DNA of 64,000 nucleotides from assembly GCA_023898685.1 (NCBI GenBank), contig CP060234.1:2852001-2916000 (forward strand), written 5' to 3'. Of this stretch, positions 17,737-28,500 are shown piece by piece (the stretch's first letter is position 1; each line of letters starts with the position of its first letter). The stretch is from Phycisphaeraceae bacterium (GTDB taxonomy: Bacteria; Planctomycetota; Phycisphaerae; Phycisphaerales; UBA1924). The position numbers were made by a program, and so were the translations under genes. The notes under the pieces are model-generated. The model was given only the letters and a program-made list of their open reading frames with translations, had not been told where the DNA came from and did not search any database.

Positions 17737-18387
17737 TGCCGGTTCACCGGCGAACACAGCGGGTGGGAAGAGACGTGACGAAGCCGTGCTCCCGCATAGC
17801 CCACGCGCTCGAATCGGTTGTCGCTGCCCTTGGGTGCGATGTTGCAGCGGTCATTCGTGGGGCTGTCTTTCGCACGGGATGCCGTGCCTGAGAACGGCGG
17901 TGGCTTCGGCGGCGTCGAGCTGGCTCTTGCCTGCGGCCTCCCGCCCCGCGGGTTTCAATACAATGACCGGGACGTGACGTTGTGCGGACGTTTCACGCTG
18001 CATTCCTGGTGGAGAATCTGGCAAGCTCGCCGGATTGCTCGCGACAGACGATGCCGCCATTGCCGGGCTCGAGGACGGCGCTGACCGGCCGGTTATCAGA
18101 ACGCACGCAACGACGCTCGTGATGGTCAAGTCCACCACACTCGGCGAGGCGGCGGACAAGAGGCCGAATCCCGAAGACGATGAGTTGGTCATGGCACTCT
18201 CGCCTGATCGATCGACCAAGGTTATTCCCTGCGATGATGACGCCGTGCATTGGCCGCGGTTGAGAGTGAACGACGTCTACCGAAAGCGATCGTGGTGACC
18301 TCGGCCAAGTCCCGGTTCGCACGCCGATCGACAGTGGCGGCCGGGCCACCGCGAGCCCAGCTCCGGCTTGTCAATTCCTGAACAGAC
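17737..18387. other. Intergenic, no supported gene
   Basis: About 650 bases between converging genes. Short open frames on both strands lack family motifs and ribosome sites. One curiosity is TTG-TGC-GGA-CGT-TTC-ACG-CTG at 17980-18000, which reads like the start of an SRAP peptidase (CGRFTL), but nothing after it continues the family. No clear T-tailed terminator was found. Confidence 0.6.
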
Positions 18388-21300
18388 CTATGGGCAGCCC
18401 GCCAGGAACTCGGCGACGAACAGGGTGATATCGAACAGGTCCCAGAGTCCGTTTCCGTCGAGGTCGGCGATGGGGAGCATGCCTGTGAAGCCCGCGACAA
18501 AGGTGGTCACGTCTTCGAGGTCGAGCAGGCCGTCGCCGTCGAGATCAGCAAGGCCGCACCCAGCGGTGACGTTGACACGAACAAAGGCGGGCTCTGAGTA
18601 CGCGACCTTTGGCGACTGTCCCGGCTCGCTGACGACGCACAGGACGCGGTAGGCGAAGCGGTCGGTCCCCGAGAACCCTGGGTCCGGGGTGTAGGTGAAT
18701 GTGCCGTCGGGGCTGATCGAGACCGAACCGTGCTCCGGCCAGCCGGCGACGCCGGCGTATGCGGGATCGACCTCGAGCGGCCGGTACGTCAACGGACTGG
18801 TGCCGTCGACCTGGCGTGTATCGTTGTCGAGAACGCTCCGGGTCTGGCCGTCGGTGTAGGAGTCGTAGACGTCGTCGACGGCGAGCCGGTCCACATACTC
18901 GAGCGTCGCCCGCAGTTCGGCGAGCGTCCAGGTCGCCACTGGGCTGCTCTGAGCCGGCAGGTCGAGCGCCGAGGCGAGCTCGCGACGGAGCAGGTCGGAC
19001 CGCATGAGCATCTGGGCATCGGCGATGGTGGCGAAGTCCACGTCGCGCGCCACCGGAGCAAACGGGTCCGTGTCGGACGCCTCGGCTTGGGAGAGGATCT
19101 CGAACGCGTGGGACGACCGCAGGCCCAGTTCGGCGCCGGGTGTGCCCATCACAGGGTCCGGCTCGGCGCCGCGGAGCGCGCCGCGGGCGGCCTCGCTGGC
19201 ATTGAACACGCCGGGCGTCACGATCGACGCGTACGCATCGAGCAGCGCCTCGGCGTCATTCATCGCGTCGGCCGCGATTGCGACAGGCGATGATGAGTTG
19301 GCGAAGTCGTTCAGGATCGCGGTTCGGATCTCGCTCCGCAGACCCTGTAGCCAGTTCATGGTCGCGTTCCGCTGAGCCGAGTACGAGCCCCCGATCGTTG
19401 TGAAATCGTTCACAAACCGGATACGGAGCTGGCCGCCCTGGTTGTCGCTGAAGTAGTAGTAGTCAGGGCCGTAGACCGGATCGCCGTCCATCAGGCGGTC
19501 GCGGAGCACCGGCGCCCAGACCGTTTGGATATAGATCGCCGGGAGGGTGGGGCTCAAGAAGGCCAGCGGCTCCCATTCGCCCGTGACGTTGTTCATGTCC
19601 TCGACCTGGAAGCGCACCTGGCGACGCGCGAGGTACGACGTCGCTGCCTGCCCCGCGGTATCGCTGAGGACGATGTTCAGCGCCCATGTCCGGTTGTCCA
19701 GGGAAGCGGTCGTCATGTACCAGTGCACCGGCGGGAAGAGCCCCGTGCCTGACTCGGACGCCACACGGAGGGCGGCCGTACGCACGAGCGCCACCGACTC
19801 GTATTGGTCCGGCCCAACCCCGGGCTCGATCTCGTCGGGGAAGAAGAGCGAATAGCCGTTCAGTTCACCCGGGACCACGAAGTCGAGGTTGTTCGCCGGT
19901 CCGCCCCAGCCCGTGGTCATCCGCGTGATCGTGTTGGAGAAGGGCAGGGGGTCGATCTCCGGCGCCGGGAACCAGAGGTCGAGGTAGTCGTTGCCGTCAA
20001 CGAGAAGCGGGTCGAGGATCGAAACCGCCATCGCGTTCGCGGCATCCTGCAAGGACCGGGCCGCCGCGTCGTAACGCGCGATCAAACCGGCGTAGAGCGA
20101 CGATTCCTCGATGACCTCGTCGTTCTCGCCGCGCAGGCCGTGGTCACCCCGCACGCGTTGGGCCGCGGCGAAGTCCTCGAGCGCCTCGCCCCGACGGATC
20201 GTGGTCAGGATGAACGCGTTCGGACGCGGCAGGCTGTCGGCCGCGTACCAGGGGCTGAGTCGCGCGAGCTCGGTAAACGCCGCGGCGCCGTGGGCCCAGG
20301 GCTCGACCGCACCGATGTCGGCCAGGCCGGTGCTCGTCCCCCCGAACAGCGGCGCGCGGACGACCAGCTCACGAATGCGGGTAGAGATCGCGCCCTCGCC
20401 CAGAACCTGGTCGGCGAGGTCGGGGTCGAACGGGTTCGAGATCGACCCCGCGAACGCCGCGGCCTGCGAGGTGTTGTTCGAGAACGTCAGGAACCTCGAC
20501 TCGGCGCCGTCGTAGCTGTCGAACATGCCGCCCTCCAGCGGGAGCGAGCCGTCCGCCGCGGTGGAGAGGAAGAAATTGACGTCGTTCTGGAACTGCTGAT
20601 AGAGGATGTCCTGCGTGAACACGGTGAACAGGTTTTCGAGGCGTTGCAGCGCCGCGGCCTGCTCGAGGATCTCGTACACGGCTTGATCGACCGCCGTCTG
20701 GATGTTGTCGAGGTTCGAGAGCACAAGGCCGAAGGAGTCGACCATCGTGCCGAACATCGCGTCGAGCTTTGCGTCGACGGCGTCGAACCGCTCGTTGAGC
20801 TGGGTCTGCACGTCCTGGAGCTGGACGCGCACCTCCTGCACCTGCTGGTAGATGTCGTCCTGCGTCACGCCGTGCGAGAAGTTGTTCTCGGCGGCGCCGA
20901 AGATGCCGAACACCGTGTCGGAGATGCCGCTGATGGCGTCGCCGACCTCGCCCTTATAGATCGCGGTGCCGGCCGAGATGATCCCGGTGCCGATCTCCAG
21001 GCCCGCACGGACGTTCGCCCAGTGCTTGTTCGCGCCCACCGCGGCCGATCCCAGATCGAGCTGGGTCTCGATGTACGGCGCCGCCTGGATCTGATCGTAA
21101 AGCATCGCGGCGTTGGCGAGCATCGCGGCCCGCTGCTGCGAACTGAGCCGGATGTTGTCGATGCGGCGCTGCTCGATCTCGGCGAGCTGCGCATCGGTGA
21201 GCAGCAGAGATTCGCTCGCGGTCGGGGGCTCGGGGAGGTCGGCCAGGAGCACCTCGGCGATATCCAGCGAACCGTACACGGCGTCCCGCAGCCGCTGGTG

Positions 21301-22203
21301 GATCGGGTTCGCGGCGATGATCGTCCGCAGATCGGCGTTCGGGTCGCCCGGGGGGGCCGTGACTGGCTCGGCCGGGATCGCGAGCTCGAGCAGGTAGGTC
21401 TGGTAGCCGGGAAGAGCGCCGATCGCGGCGTTGACGCCCGGCATCTCCGGGATCGCGACGCCGATGTCGCCCAGCACAGCCCAGCCTTCACCGCGGAGAT
21501 AGTCGAGGATGCTGTTGGCGATGCCCGGCTCGCGGGGCGTGCCGTCCGGCGCCTGACCCATGAACGCGTGGATGAGCATCATGCCGAGTTCGGGGCTGGT
21601 GCCGACGTTGACCGCCGCGGCGGCTTCGATCGCACGCGTCCTCGTCTCCAGAGTCCCGAAGTCGTAGTAGCCGGGCAGCCGGATCCCGAGCAACTCGAGC
21701 GCACGGTCGCCAACGTCGGTATCGAACCCGGTCAGCACTATCGAATATGCGTCGGCCCCCGGGCGGGCGCCGTCCTGGCCCGGACCGGGACCCGTCACGA
21801 CTCTCGCAAACCTGAGCGCCGAGATCAGGTGTTCCGGGACCGTCAGCCCCGGATCGGTCGGGTAGGCGTTCTGGAACACGCCATCAGCGGCCTGCAGGAA
21901 TGCGACCAGTTCAGACTCTTGGACGATCGGATTGCGTTCGGCAAACGCGATGGCCGCCGCGACGACCGCGAGCGACCTGGGTTGGGCGAGCGGGCCCCCG
22001 GGAGTGAACTCCTCTGACCCGACCAGGAAGACCTCACGGACATACTCTGCCGTGCGTGCGGCGTCGGTGAACTGCTCGTAGCTCGCCTCGTCGGTGATCC
22101 CGAACCCCGCCGGTTCAGCCATAAGGCTGGGGTTGAACATCAAACTCGCGGCCACGGCGACGATGATGATGGATTGTCCGAGAACCTTGGATTCCTCTGG
22201 CAT
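18388..22203 (-). CDS. Very large secreted protein with coiled coil, Ig-like domain and GC-type dockerin (family A, copy 1)
   Basis: A 1,271-residue exported protein of unknown function. The start at 22203 follows a GAGGGAAAA site; the signal peptide is IIIVAVAASLMFNPSLMA. Residues ~20-420 are helical, with a repeated-looking lead-in (FGITDEASYEQFTDAARTAEYVREV). A Gly/Ala-rich hydrophobic stretch near residues 410-450 (AGLEIGTGIISAGTAIYKGEVGDAISGI) is followed by a coiled coil (~455-540, VQEVRVQLQDVQTQLNERFDAVDAKLDAMFG). A long C-terminal half ends in a tandem beta domain (SVSISPDGTFTYTPDPGFSGTDRFAYRV, VCBS/Big-like) and a two-unit dockerin (DLDGDGLLDLEDV, DLDGNGLWDLFDI) ending LAGCP. It has a paralogue at 37128-40703 and lies divergent from an ECF sigma-kinase pair. 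Confidence 0.82.
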   Translation of the reverse strand: MPEESKVLGQSIIIVAVAASLMFNPSLMAEPAGFGITDEASYEQFTDAARTAEYVREVFLVGSEEFTPGGPLAQPRSLAVVAAAIAFAERNPIVQESELVAFLQAADGVFQNAYPTDPGLTVPEHLISALRFARVVTGPGPGQDGARPGADAYSIVLTGFDTDVGDRALELLGIRLPGYYDFGTLETRTRAIEAAAAVNVGTSPELGMMLIHAFMGQAPDGTPREPGIANSILDYLRGEGWAVLGDIGVAIPEMPGVNAAIGALPGYQTYLLELAIPAEPVTAPPGDPNADLRTIIAANPIHQRLRDAVYGSLDIAEVLLADLPEPPTASESLLLTDAQLAEIEQRRIDNIRLSSQQRAAMLANAAMLYDQIQAAPYIETQLDLGSAAVGANKHWANVRAGLEIGTGIISAGTAIYKGEVGDAISGISDTVFGIFGAAENNFSHGVTQDDIYQQVQEVRVQLQDVQTQLNERFDAVDAKLDAMFGTMVDSFGLVLSNLDNIQTAVDQAVYEILEQAAALQRLENLFTVFTQDILYQQFQNDVNFFLSTAADGSLPLEGGMFDSYDGAESRFLTFSNNTSQAAAFAGSISNPFDPDLADQVLGEGAISTRIRELVVRAPLFGGTSTGLADIGAVEPWAHGAAAFTELARLSPWYAADSLPRPNAFILTTIRRGEALEDFAAAQRVRGDHGLRGENDEVIEESSLYAGLIARYDAAARSLQDAANAMAVSILDPLLVDGNDYLDLWFPAPEIDPLPFSNTITRMTTGWGGPANNLDFVVPGELNGYSLFFPDEIEPGVGPDQYESVALVRTAALRVASESGTGLFPPVHWYMTTASLDNRTWALNIVLSDTAGQAATSYLARRQVRFQVEDMNNVTGEWEPLAFLSPTLPAIYIQTVWAPVLRDRLMDGDPVYGPDYYYFSDNQGGQLRIRFVNDFTTIGGSYSAQRNATMNWLQGLRSEIRTAILNDFANSSSPVAIAADAMNDAEALLDAYASIVTPGVFNASEAARGALRGAEPDPVMGTPGAELGLRSSHAFEILSQAEASDTDPFAPVARDVDFATIADAQMLMRSDLLRRELASALDLPAQSSPVATWTLAELRATLEYVDRLAVDDVYDSYTDGQTRSVLDNDTRQVDGTSPLTYRPLEVDPAYAGVAGWPEHGSVSISPDGTFTYTPDPGFSGTDRFAYRVLCVVSEPGQSPKVAYSEPAFVRVNVTAGCGLADLDGDGLLDLEDVTTFVAGFTGMLPIADLDGNGLWDLFDITLFVAEFLAGCP

Positions 22204-22311
22204 CGCTTTTCCCTCGTCCCTTCTGAGAATGTGCGTCCGAAGGCAACCGCGTCGTCTGGAGGGAGAAGGTTTCACTGGATCCCGGGGTTTTTTGGTTTGC
22301 TGGCTGGCCGG

Positions 22312-22317
22312 TATACT
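22312..22317 (+). promoter_or_regulatory. -10 box (TATACT) before the ECF sigma gene
   Basis: TATACT sits 21 bases before the ATG at 22339, within the 135-base divergent spacer. GTATAC is palindromic and is bracketed by GCCGG/GCCGGC, so the site could face either gene. No convincing -35 box. Confidence 0.4.
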
Positions 22318-22338
22318 CTGCCGGCAGGACTGTGACCC

Positions 22339-22893
22339 ATGACCGAGCCAGACGCATGGGATGACGAGTTGTACGAGGCGCTGCGCGCGATCGCGTCCGT
22401 CCAGATGCGCCGTGAGTCATCGGCCCACACCCTCCAGGCCACCGCGGTGGTGCACGAGGCCTACCTTCGGCTTTCCGGCGACGGGCAGGGACGCTGGAAC
22501 GACCGGCAGCACTTCCTCGCCGTCGCGGCGACCACGATCCGCCGCGTGCTCGTGGACCACGCCCGGGCGCAGGGCGCACTCAAACGCGGCGGACGGGGCC
22601 GGCCTCTCGCGGTCGTGGCGGATTTCGTCCTGAGCGACGAGCGGACGGTCGACGTGCTCGAAGTCCACGACGCGCTCTCCCGGCTGGCGCTCGAAGACGA
22701 AGCGTGCGCACAGATCGTCGAACTCCGCTACTTTGCGGGCCTCACCGTCGACGAAGCCGCGGAGGTCCTCGGCATCAGCCGGAGCACGGCCCTGCGACGG
22801 TGGCGTGTCGCCCGCGCCTGGCTGCGGGCCGAGTTTGCCGACGACCGCTCGGGGGGAGGCTCCGATGACGGGCAAGAGCCGGAGCCCGCTTGA
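22339..22893 (+). CDS. RNA polymerase sigma factor, planctomycete ECF type (module 1)
   Basis: A 184-residue ECF sigma factor. Region 2 is visible as HTLQATAVVHEAYLRLSGDGQGRWNDRQHFLAVAATTIRRVLVDHARAQGALKRGG, the signature of the Sigma70_ECF group common in planctomycetes. Region 4 is ALEDEACAQIVELRYFAGLTVDEAAEVLGISRSTALRRWRVARAWLRAEF. No anti-sigma gene lies next to it; instead the kinase gene starts inside its 3' end (22865), after a GGGGGAGG site. ECF sigma factors linked to kinase genes are known in this phylum and may be controlled by phosphorylation. It is divergent from the large secreted protein, which is a plausible target. Confidence 0.93.
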   Translation: MTEPDAWDDELYEALRAIASVQMRRESSAHTLQATAVVHEAYLRLSGDGQGRWNDRQHFLAVAATTIRRVLVDHARAQGALKRGGRGRPLAVVADFVLSDERTVDVLEVHDALSRLALEDEACAQIVELRYFAGLTVDEAAEVLGISRSTALRRWRVARAWLRAEFADDRSGGGSDDGQEPEPA

Positions 22894-25399
22894 CATCTTG
22901 ATGCTCGTCCTCGACGAGCCGCCCGATCGTCTGGATGCCCGCCTCGCCGAGCTCTGCGGGGGCGACCCTGCGCTCGAGGCGCGGGTCCGAGAGCTTCTCG
23001 AGCACGATCGGGACGACACCGGCGAGTTTGCAACGATCGGACTCGGCCCCGGCCCCGGCTCACTCATCGAGACGATGCCCGAGCGCATCGGCCCCTATCG
23101 CCTGACCCGACTCATCGGCGAGGGCGGCATGGGGCTGGTCTACGAGGCCGAGCAGGATGAGCCCAGGCGGCGGGTCGCCATCAAGATGCTGCGGATCGGG
23201 GCCTCCTCCCGTGCGATGCTCCGCCGGTTCCGCCACGAATCCGAGATCCTCGGCCGCCTGACGCACCCGGGCATCGCCCGTGTCTACGACGCCGGATCGT
23301 TCACGCTCGGGGGAACCACCTGCCCCTACTTCGCGATGGAGTTCGTCGACGGCGTGGACCTCGTCGAGCACGCCGCCCGCTTGGATCTTCCGCGTTCCGA
23401 TCGAATCGAGCTGCTGCTCCGGCTCTGCGACGCCGTTGAGCACGCTCACCAGCGAGGCGTCATTCACCGTGATCTGAAGCCCTCGAACGTGCTGGTCGAC
23501 GAGCACGGGACTCCGCGTGTGCTCGACTTCGGCGTCGCGCGGGCGACCGACGCGGACCTCCGCGTCACCACGCTGGGCACCTCCACCGGCGAACTTCTCG
23601 GCACGCTCGCCTACATGAGCCCCGAGCAGCTTGAGGGCCGGGCGGACCGGATCGACACGCGGTCCGATGTCTACGCGATCGGGGCGATCGCCTACGAGCT
23701 GCTCTCGGGCAAGCCCGCCCACGACGTCGCGGACCGCTCGCTGCCGGACGCGATCCTGGCGGTCCGCGAACACGACGTCACGCCGATCTGGGCCCACGAC
23801 AGAACGCTGCGTACAGATCTCGGCACGGTCATCATGAAGGCGCTCGAGAAGGAGCCGGACCGCCGCTACGCGGGCGCCTCGTCGCTGGCGGACGACCTCC
23901 GGCGTGTGCTCCGAGACGAGCCGATCGCGGCGCGGGCCCCGACGACCACCTACCAGCTCAGGAAGTTCGCGACCAGGAACCGCGGGCTCGTCGTCGGTCT
24001 CGCGCTGGTCTTTCTTGTCCTCGTCGCCGGAGTGACCGCCACGTCGCTCGGGCTCGCCCGCGCCATCGCCGCCGAGCGTGCGGCGAACACGGCCGCCACC
24101 GACGCCGCCCGCGAGGCGGCGATCGCCCAGGCCGTCAACGAGTTCCTGAACGAGGATCTCCTGTCATCGGTGGACCCGACCCGAACGACGGACCGCGATG
24201 TCACCGTTCGCGAGGTGCTCGACATCGCGGCCGACAAGGTCGGTGACCGTTTCACCGACCAGCCCATCGTCGAAGTGTCGATCCGCGGCACCCTTGCGAA
24301 CACCTACGAGCGGATCGGCCAGTCGAAAGAAGCCGAGCCACACCGTCGCCGCGCGGCCGAGATCCTGAACGGGCTCATCGGCGAGGCGGACCCACGGACG
24401 ATCTCGGCGGTGGCGTCGCTCGCCACAAACCTGATGAACCAGTCCCGCTTCGGAGAGGCCCTCGACCTGATCACGCGGAACCTCGAGCTGATGCGGGGCC
24501 GCCCCGAACTTGACACGGAAGCATTGCGGAGCAAGAGCAACCTCGCGGCGGCGTATCTGGAACTCGGCCGGTTCGCCGACGCGGCCCCGATCCTCGCGGA
24601 GACGCTCGAGGCCAAACGGGCCGAGCTGGGCGACCGCGACCCCAGCACGCTGACGTCGATCCACAACCTCGCGGGCCTTTACTACTCGCTCGGCGAGACC
24701 GAGCGTTCGGAGGCGCTCTACCGCGCGGCCTACGAGGGCCGCTCCGCCGTGCTCGGCGAGGCCGACCCCAAGACGCTCTCAACCATGACGGCGTGGACCT
24801 GGGCGCTGACCGATCTCGGAAGGTACGAGCAAGCCGAGTCACTGTTGGACCGGGCGCTCGCGATCGCGAGGGAGCGGCTCGATCCGGGGCATCCGGCCTA
24901 TCTCCAGGTGATCTCGTCGCTCGGCAACACGCTGAGCCGGTCGGGCAAGCGCGCGCGGGCGGAGGAGGTCTTCTCGCAGCTCGTCGCCCTCCGGACCGAG
25001 CACCTCGGGCCCGACCACGCCGCGACCATCAAGGCCATGGGGAACCTCGCCGAGATCCGTTTCGAACTGGGGCGGGTCGAGGAGGCCCTCTCGCTGCTGA
25101 CCGATCTCGCCGAGCGTGAGTCCCGGGCACTGCCGGAGGGGCACTACCTGCACGGCATGACGCTGATGCTCACGGGCCGCTGCCACGACGCGCTCGGCCG
25201 GCCCGACCAGGCCGAGCCGTTCATGCAGGAAGGCGCCTGTATTCTTGTAACGTCGCTCGGCGCGGAGCACCCGAGATCGGTGTCGGCGGTCGAGCAGTTG
25301 CTCGAGTTCTACGAATCACACCAGGATGATTCGAAGGCCGCGGAACTCCGCGAGGCCCCCGCTGAGAGCCTCCGTTCGCTGCTCTGCAAGCCCGATTGA
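22865..25399 (+). CDS. Membrane Ser/Thr protein kinase with TPR sensor region (module 1)
   Basis: An 844-residue Hanks-type kinase. The kinase domain covers residues ~78-345 with the Gly loop IGEGGMGLVYEAE, the ATP-binding Lys in VAIKML, the catalytic HRDLKPSNVLVD and the DFGVARATD magnesium loop, plus GTLAYMSPEQ. One membrane helix follows (~374-396, GLVVGLALVFLVLVAGVTAT). The outer part is helical with many TPR-like repeats (YERIGQSKEAEPHRRRAAEIL, AYLELGRFADAAPILAETLEA, and so on). The gene overlaps the sigma gene by 29 bases. It probably phosphorylates its sigma partner or another regulator. The start was chosen from its ribosome site; the open frame runs further upstream. Confidence 0.93.
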   Translation: MTGKSRSPLDILMLVLDEPPDRLDARLAELCGGDPALEARVRELLEHDRDDTGEFATIGLGPGPGSLIETMPERIGPYRLTRLIGEGGMGLVYEAEQDEPRRRVAIKMLRIGASSRAMLRRFRHESEILGRLTHPGIARVYDAGSFTLGGTTCPYFAMEFVDGVDLVEHAARLDLPRSDRIELLLRLCDAVEHAHQRGVIHRDLKPSNVLVDEHGTPRVLDFGVARATDADLRVTTLGTSTGELLGTLAYMSPEQLEGRADRIDTRSDVYAIGAIAYELLSGKPAHDVADRSLPDAILAVREHDVTPIWAHDRTLRTDLGTVIMKALEKEPDRRYAGASSLADDLRRVLRDEPIAARAPTTTYQLRKFATRNRGLVVGLALVFLVLVAGVTATSLGLARAIAAERAANTAATDAAREAAIAQAVNEFLNEDLLSSVDPTRTTDRDVTVREVLDIAADKVGDRFTDQPIVEVSIRGTLANTYERIGQSKEAEPHRRRAAEILNGLIGEADPRTISAVASLATNLMNQSRFGEALDLITRNLELMRGRPELDTEALRSKSNLAAAYLELGRFADAAPILAETLEAKRAELGDRDPSTLTSIHNLAGLYYSLGETERSEALYRAAYEGRSAVLGEADPKTLSTMTAWTWALTDLGRYEQAESLLDRALAIARERLDPGHPAYLQVISSLGNTLSRSGKRARAEEVFSQLVALRTEHLGPDHAATIKAMGNLAEIRFELGRVEEALSLLTDLAERESRALPEGHYLHGMTLMLTGRCHDALGRPDQAEPFMQEGACILVTSLGAEHPRSVSAVEQLLEFYESHQDDSKAAELREAPAESLRSLLCKPD

Positions 25400-25593
25400 A
25401 CCATTGTCAAACCCGAGTTCTGTTCTCACAGAGAACGCGCAGGCTGCAAGGACTCGCCAAACGGCAATCTGCCCTATCTGTCGTTTCCTGACCTGCATTG
25501 GCGTCCCCCCGTTCATTCGATTCAGACCGGAGACTACCGCAACCGCCTGGATCGGATGCATGGGGGCACACCCGTGCAGATTCCCCTCCATTC

Positions 25594-28500
25594 CTACTCC
25601 GTGCCCGGTTGTGCCAACAAACGCCGAAGCTGGTCGATCTTCTCAGGGCTGATCTGTTCTTCTGCAAACCGCGTGATTGCCGAGTCGAGATTTGCCCCGA
25701 GATACCGCTGGTGGTAGGCGAGGTCCCACAGTTGCACCGGGCCGCCGGCGGTCGCGCAGGCCAACAGTCGGTCACCCGGGTGGAACGCGAGGCCCGCAAT
25801 CTGCCCACGTCCGGGTTCCAGGCTGGCGAGCAGCCGATGGGTCTGAGGATCCCAGAGCTTGATCGTCCCATCATCGCCGCCGGAGACCAGGGTTCGGCCG
25901 GTCGGTGAGAACGCCAGCCCGGCGACCACCTGATGGTGCCGCCCCATGCCGATCGCGTGCTTGCCCGTGCTGAGGTCAAAGAACTCGACCGTCGCGCCGT
26001 AGGTACCGGCCGCGACCATCGTCCCGCTGGGGTCCACCGCAACGGCCCACGGCTGATCCGTCGTTGGCAGGAGGTCCGACTGCTCGAGCGATTGCGCATC
26101 CCAGACGATGATGCCGTCTGGAGACCCCGAGGTGTAGAGCCTTGTTCCATCCGGTGAGTATGCAACGCCTTTGGCGCCGTTGCTGAGCCCGTCTGCCTGC
26201 GCCAGCAACTCGTGGGCCCGCAGATCGATCACGGAGAGCAGCCCGTTGATCGAGATCGCGGCCACGCGGGAGCCGTCGGGGCAAAGGGCGAGCCCATAGA
26301 CCTCCGCGCCGACCGAGGCGAGCGTTCCGGTCTCCCCGCCGGTGTCGGCGTTGAACAAGCGGATCAACCCGTCGCTGCACCCGGCGGCCACCGTGGAGCT
26401 GTCACCGGTGAATAGCGCCGCGCGGGACCGGACCTGGTCCGGCAGCCGGAGTGTCGAGATCTCTCTGCCGTCAGGGACAGATCGAACGACGACCGTGCCG
26501 TCGCCGCTCGCGCTGACGACGCGGTCGCCGCTGGGGTTGAAACCCACGCTGAACGCCCAACTCGCGTGTGTGCCGATCTCGGTTCGAGCGGGCCAGGTGT
26601 GCGAATCCCAGAGCCGGAGGCCTTCGGGCTCGACGGTCAAAACGCGATCGCCGACCCAGACGGCGTCGGTGAAGGCACCCATCGGGAACCCCACGAGTTC
26701 GCTCCGATCGTCTACGAGATCAACAACGGTGAGGCCGAGGTTCCGCAGCGTGAGAAGAGACCGGCCATTCGAGTTCGGCACGACACGGCGTGCGTCGGTC
26801 GCGCCGTAGCGGAGACGAATCATCGGCTCGTTTCCCAGCGACCAGCTGGCCATCACGCCGTTATTCGCGGTCGAGTACAGCGACAGACCGTCGGGTGAGA
26901 ATGCAAGTGATCGATAGAGTTCAGCGCGTGTGCCGATCGTGCGCTGTTGCTCCAACTCTTCCAGCGGACAGATGCTGATCCGGCCATCACGCGTCCCCAC
27001 CGCGAGGGTTCGTGTCCCAGTATGCACCGCGATCGCGCAGGCCCCCGCTCCAGCGCTGTGGAAGCCGCCCATGCGATCGGCCGAGTCGGCCGGCCACACC
27101 GATACCTCGCCGTCCGCATCGGCGACCGCCAGGAGGGAGACGTCAGCGGAGAATGCGGCGGTCACCAGCCTCGTCGGGGAAACCCGCCACGAGTCGGCCT
27201 CAGCGTACGACTCGGAGTCTCCCCGCCATCGGCGGACCCAGCCGTCCGCGTGAACCGTCAAGATCGTTTCATTGTCCACGAATCGCATCGCCATGATGCC
27301 CGCTGCTCGTTCCGGCGGTGTCACGCCGGCCTTGCAGAGCACATCGCCTGTCTCGGCGAGCAGCACATACACCTGGCCGGTCATGGTCCCCGCGGCGAGC
27401 AGGCGTGCGTCCGGGCTTGCCGCGCCGACCACGGCATCGCCATCGTCAATCAGCGCCGTCCATCGGCAAGGGAAGCGGGCCGAGAGCTCCCACAGGGCCC
27501 AGTACGCCTGGCGCGAGCCGGGATCGCGGATCAGCTCGGGCCACAGCACCGCCTCGGCGCCGGGCCCGTTATTCGCAACGCCCTCGATCCGTCCGCGCTC
27601 GAGCAGGCCCGCCCGGAGCTCATCCTTGAGGTGGATGTTCAGCTCGGATGCTTCACGGCGGGCGAACGCTTCCTCGGCCCGTGCCGATCTCTCACTGGTA
27701 GCCAGCGCCCGGTTCCGCATCGACTGGATCGATGCGTAGCCCGCGAAGGCCGCGAGTAGCAGGATAATGAGCAGCGACCCCGCGGCCGCTCTCTGGTATC
27801 GGCGCAGGCTACGGCGGAGGCGTTCGACCGCCGAGGCCTCTCTCGCCACAATCGGCTCCCCCGCCAGATACCGCCGCAGATCCTCCGCGAACTCGGCCGC
27901 CGACTGGTAGCGCTGCTGTTTGTCCTTGGCCATCGCCTTTCCGACGATCGTCTCCACATCGCCGCGGAGGCCGCGATCGATCGTGCTCAGCCTCGTCGGG
28001 GGCTCGTCGCGGATGATCCGGGCCGCCTCGGGGATCGATCGCGAACGCAGGTCGTGGGGCGTCCGGCCCGTCAGCAACTCGAAAGTCAGGACGCCCAGCG
28101 CGTACACATCCGACCGGTTGTCGATCTCGGACGGGTCCGCGGCGACCTGCTCCGGGCTCATGTAGGGAAGCGTCCCGATCAACTGCCCCGCACCTGTCCG
28201 GAGGGTCGTGAGCGCCATGTCCGCATCGACGGCCCTCGCGACGCCGAAATCCAGGATCTTCGGCTGCCCGCGGGCGTCGACGAGGATGTTGGAGGGCTTC
28301 AGGTCGCGGTGGATCACCCCTCGCTGGTGGGCGTGATGGATTGCATCGCACACGCTCGCAATCAGTTCAAGCCGCTCGCGGGTGTGGAGCCTTCTCGCCT
28401 CGACGAAGTCCGTGATCGGTGGCCCTTCGACCAGTTCCATCGCCAGGTATGACCACGGCCCATGAATCGTGTCCGCAACCCCCGCTTCGTAGATCTGCGC

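Noticed and set aside
17980..18003. SRAP-peptidase-like start (M-C-G-R-F-T-L-H) with a TTG codon
   Set aside because: Only eight residues match; no later SRAP motif in any frame, so probably chance or a very old relic.
19804..22017. A 737-codon open frame antisense to the large secreted protein
   Set aside because: Low-complexity Arg/Glu/Gly-rich translation with no start signal; typical antisense shadow.
22733..22864. Upstream extension of the module 1 kinase
   Set aside because: The segment lies inside the sigma gene; the ATG at 22865 has a GGGGGAGG site and matches the other kinases.
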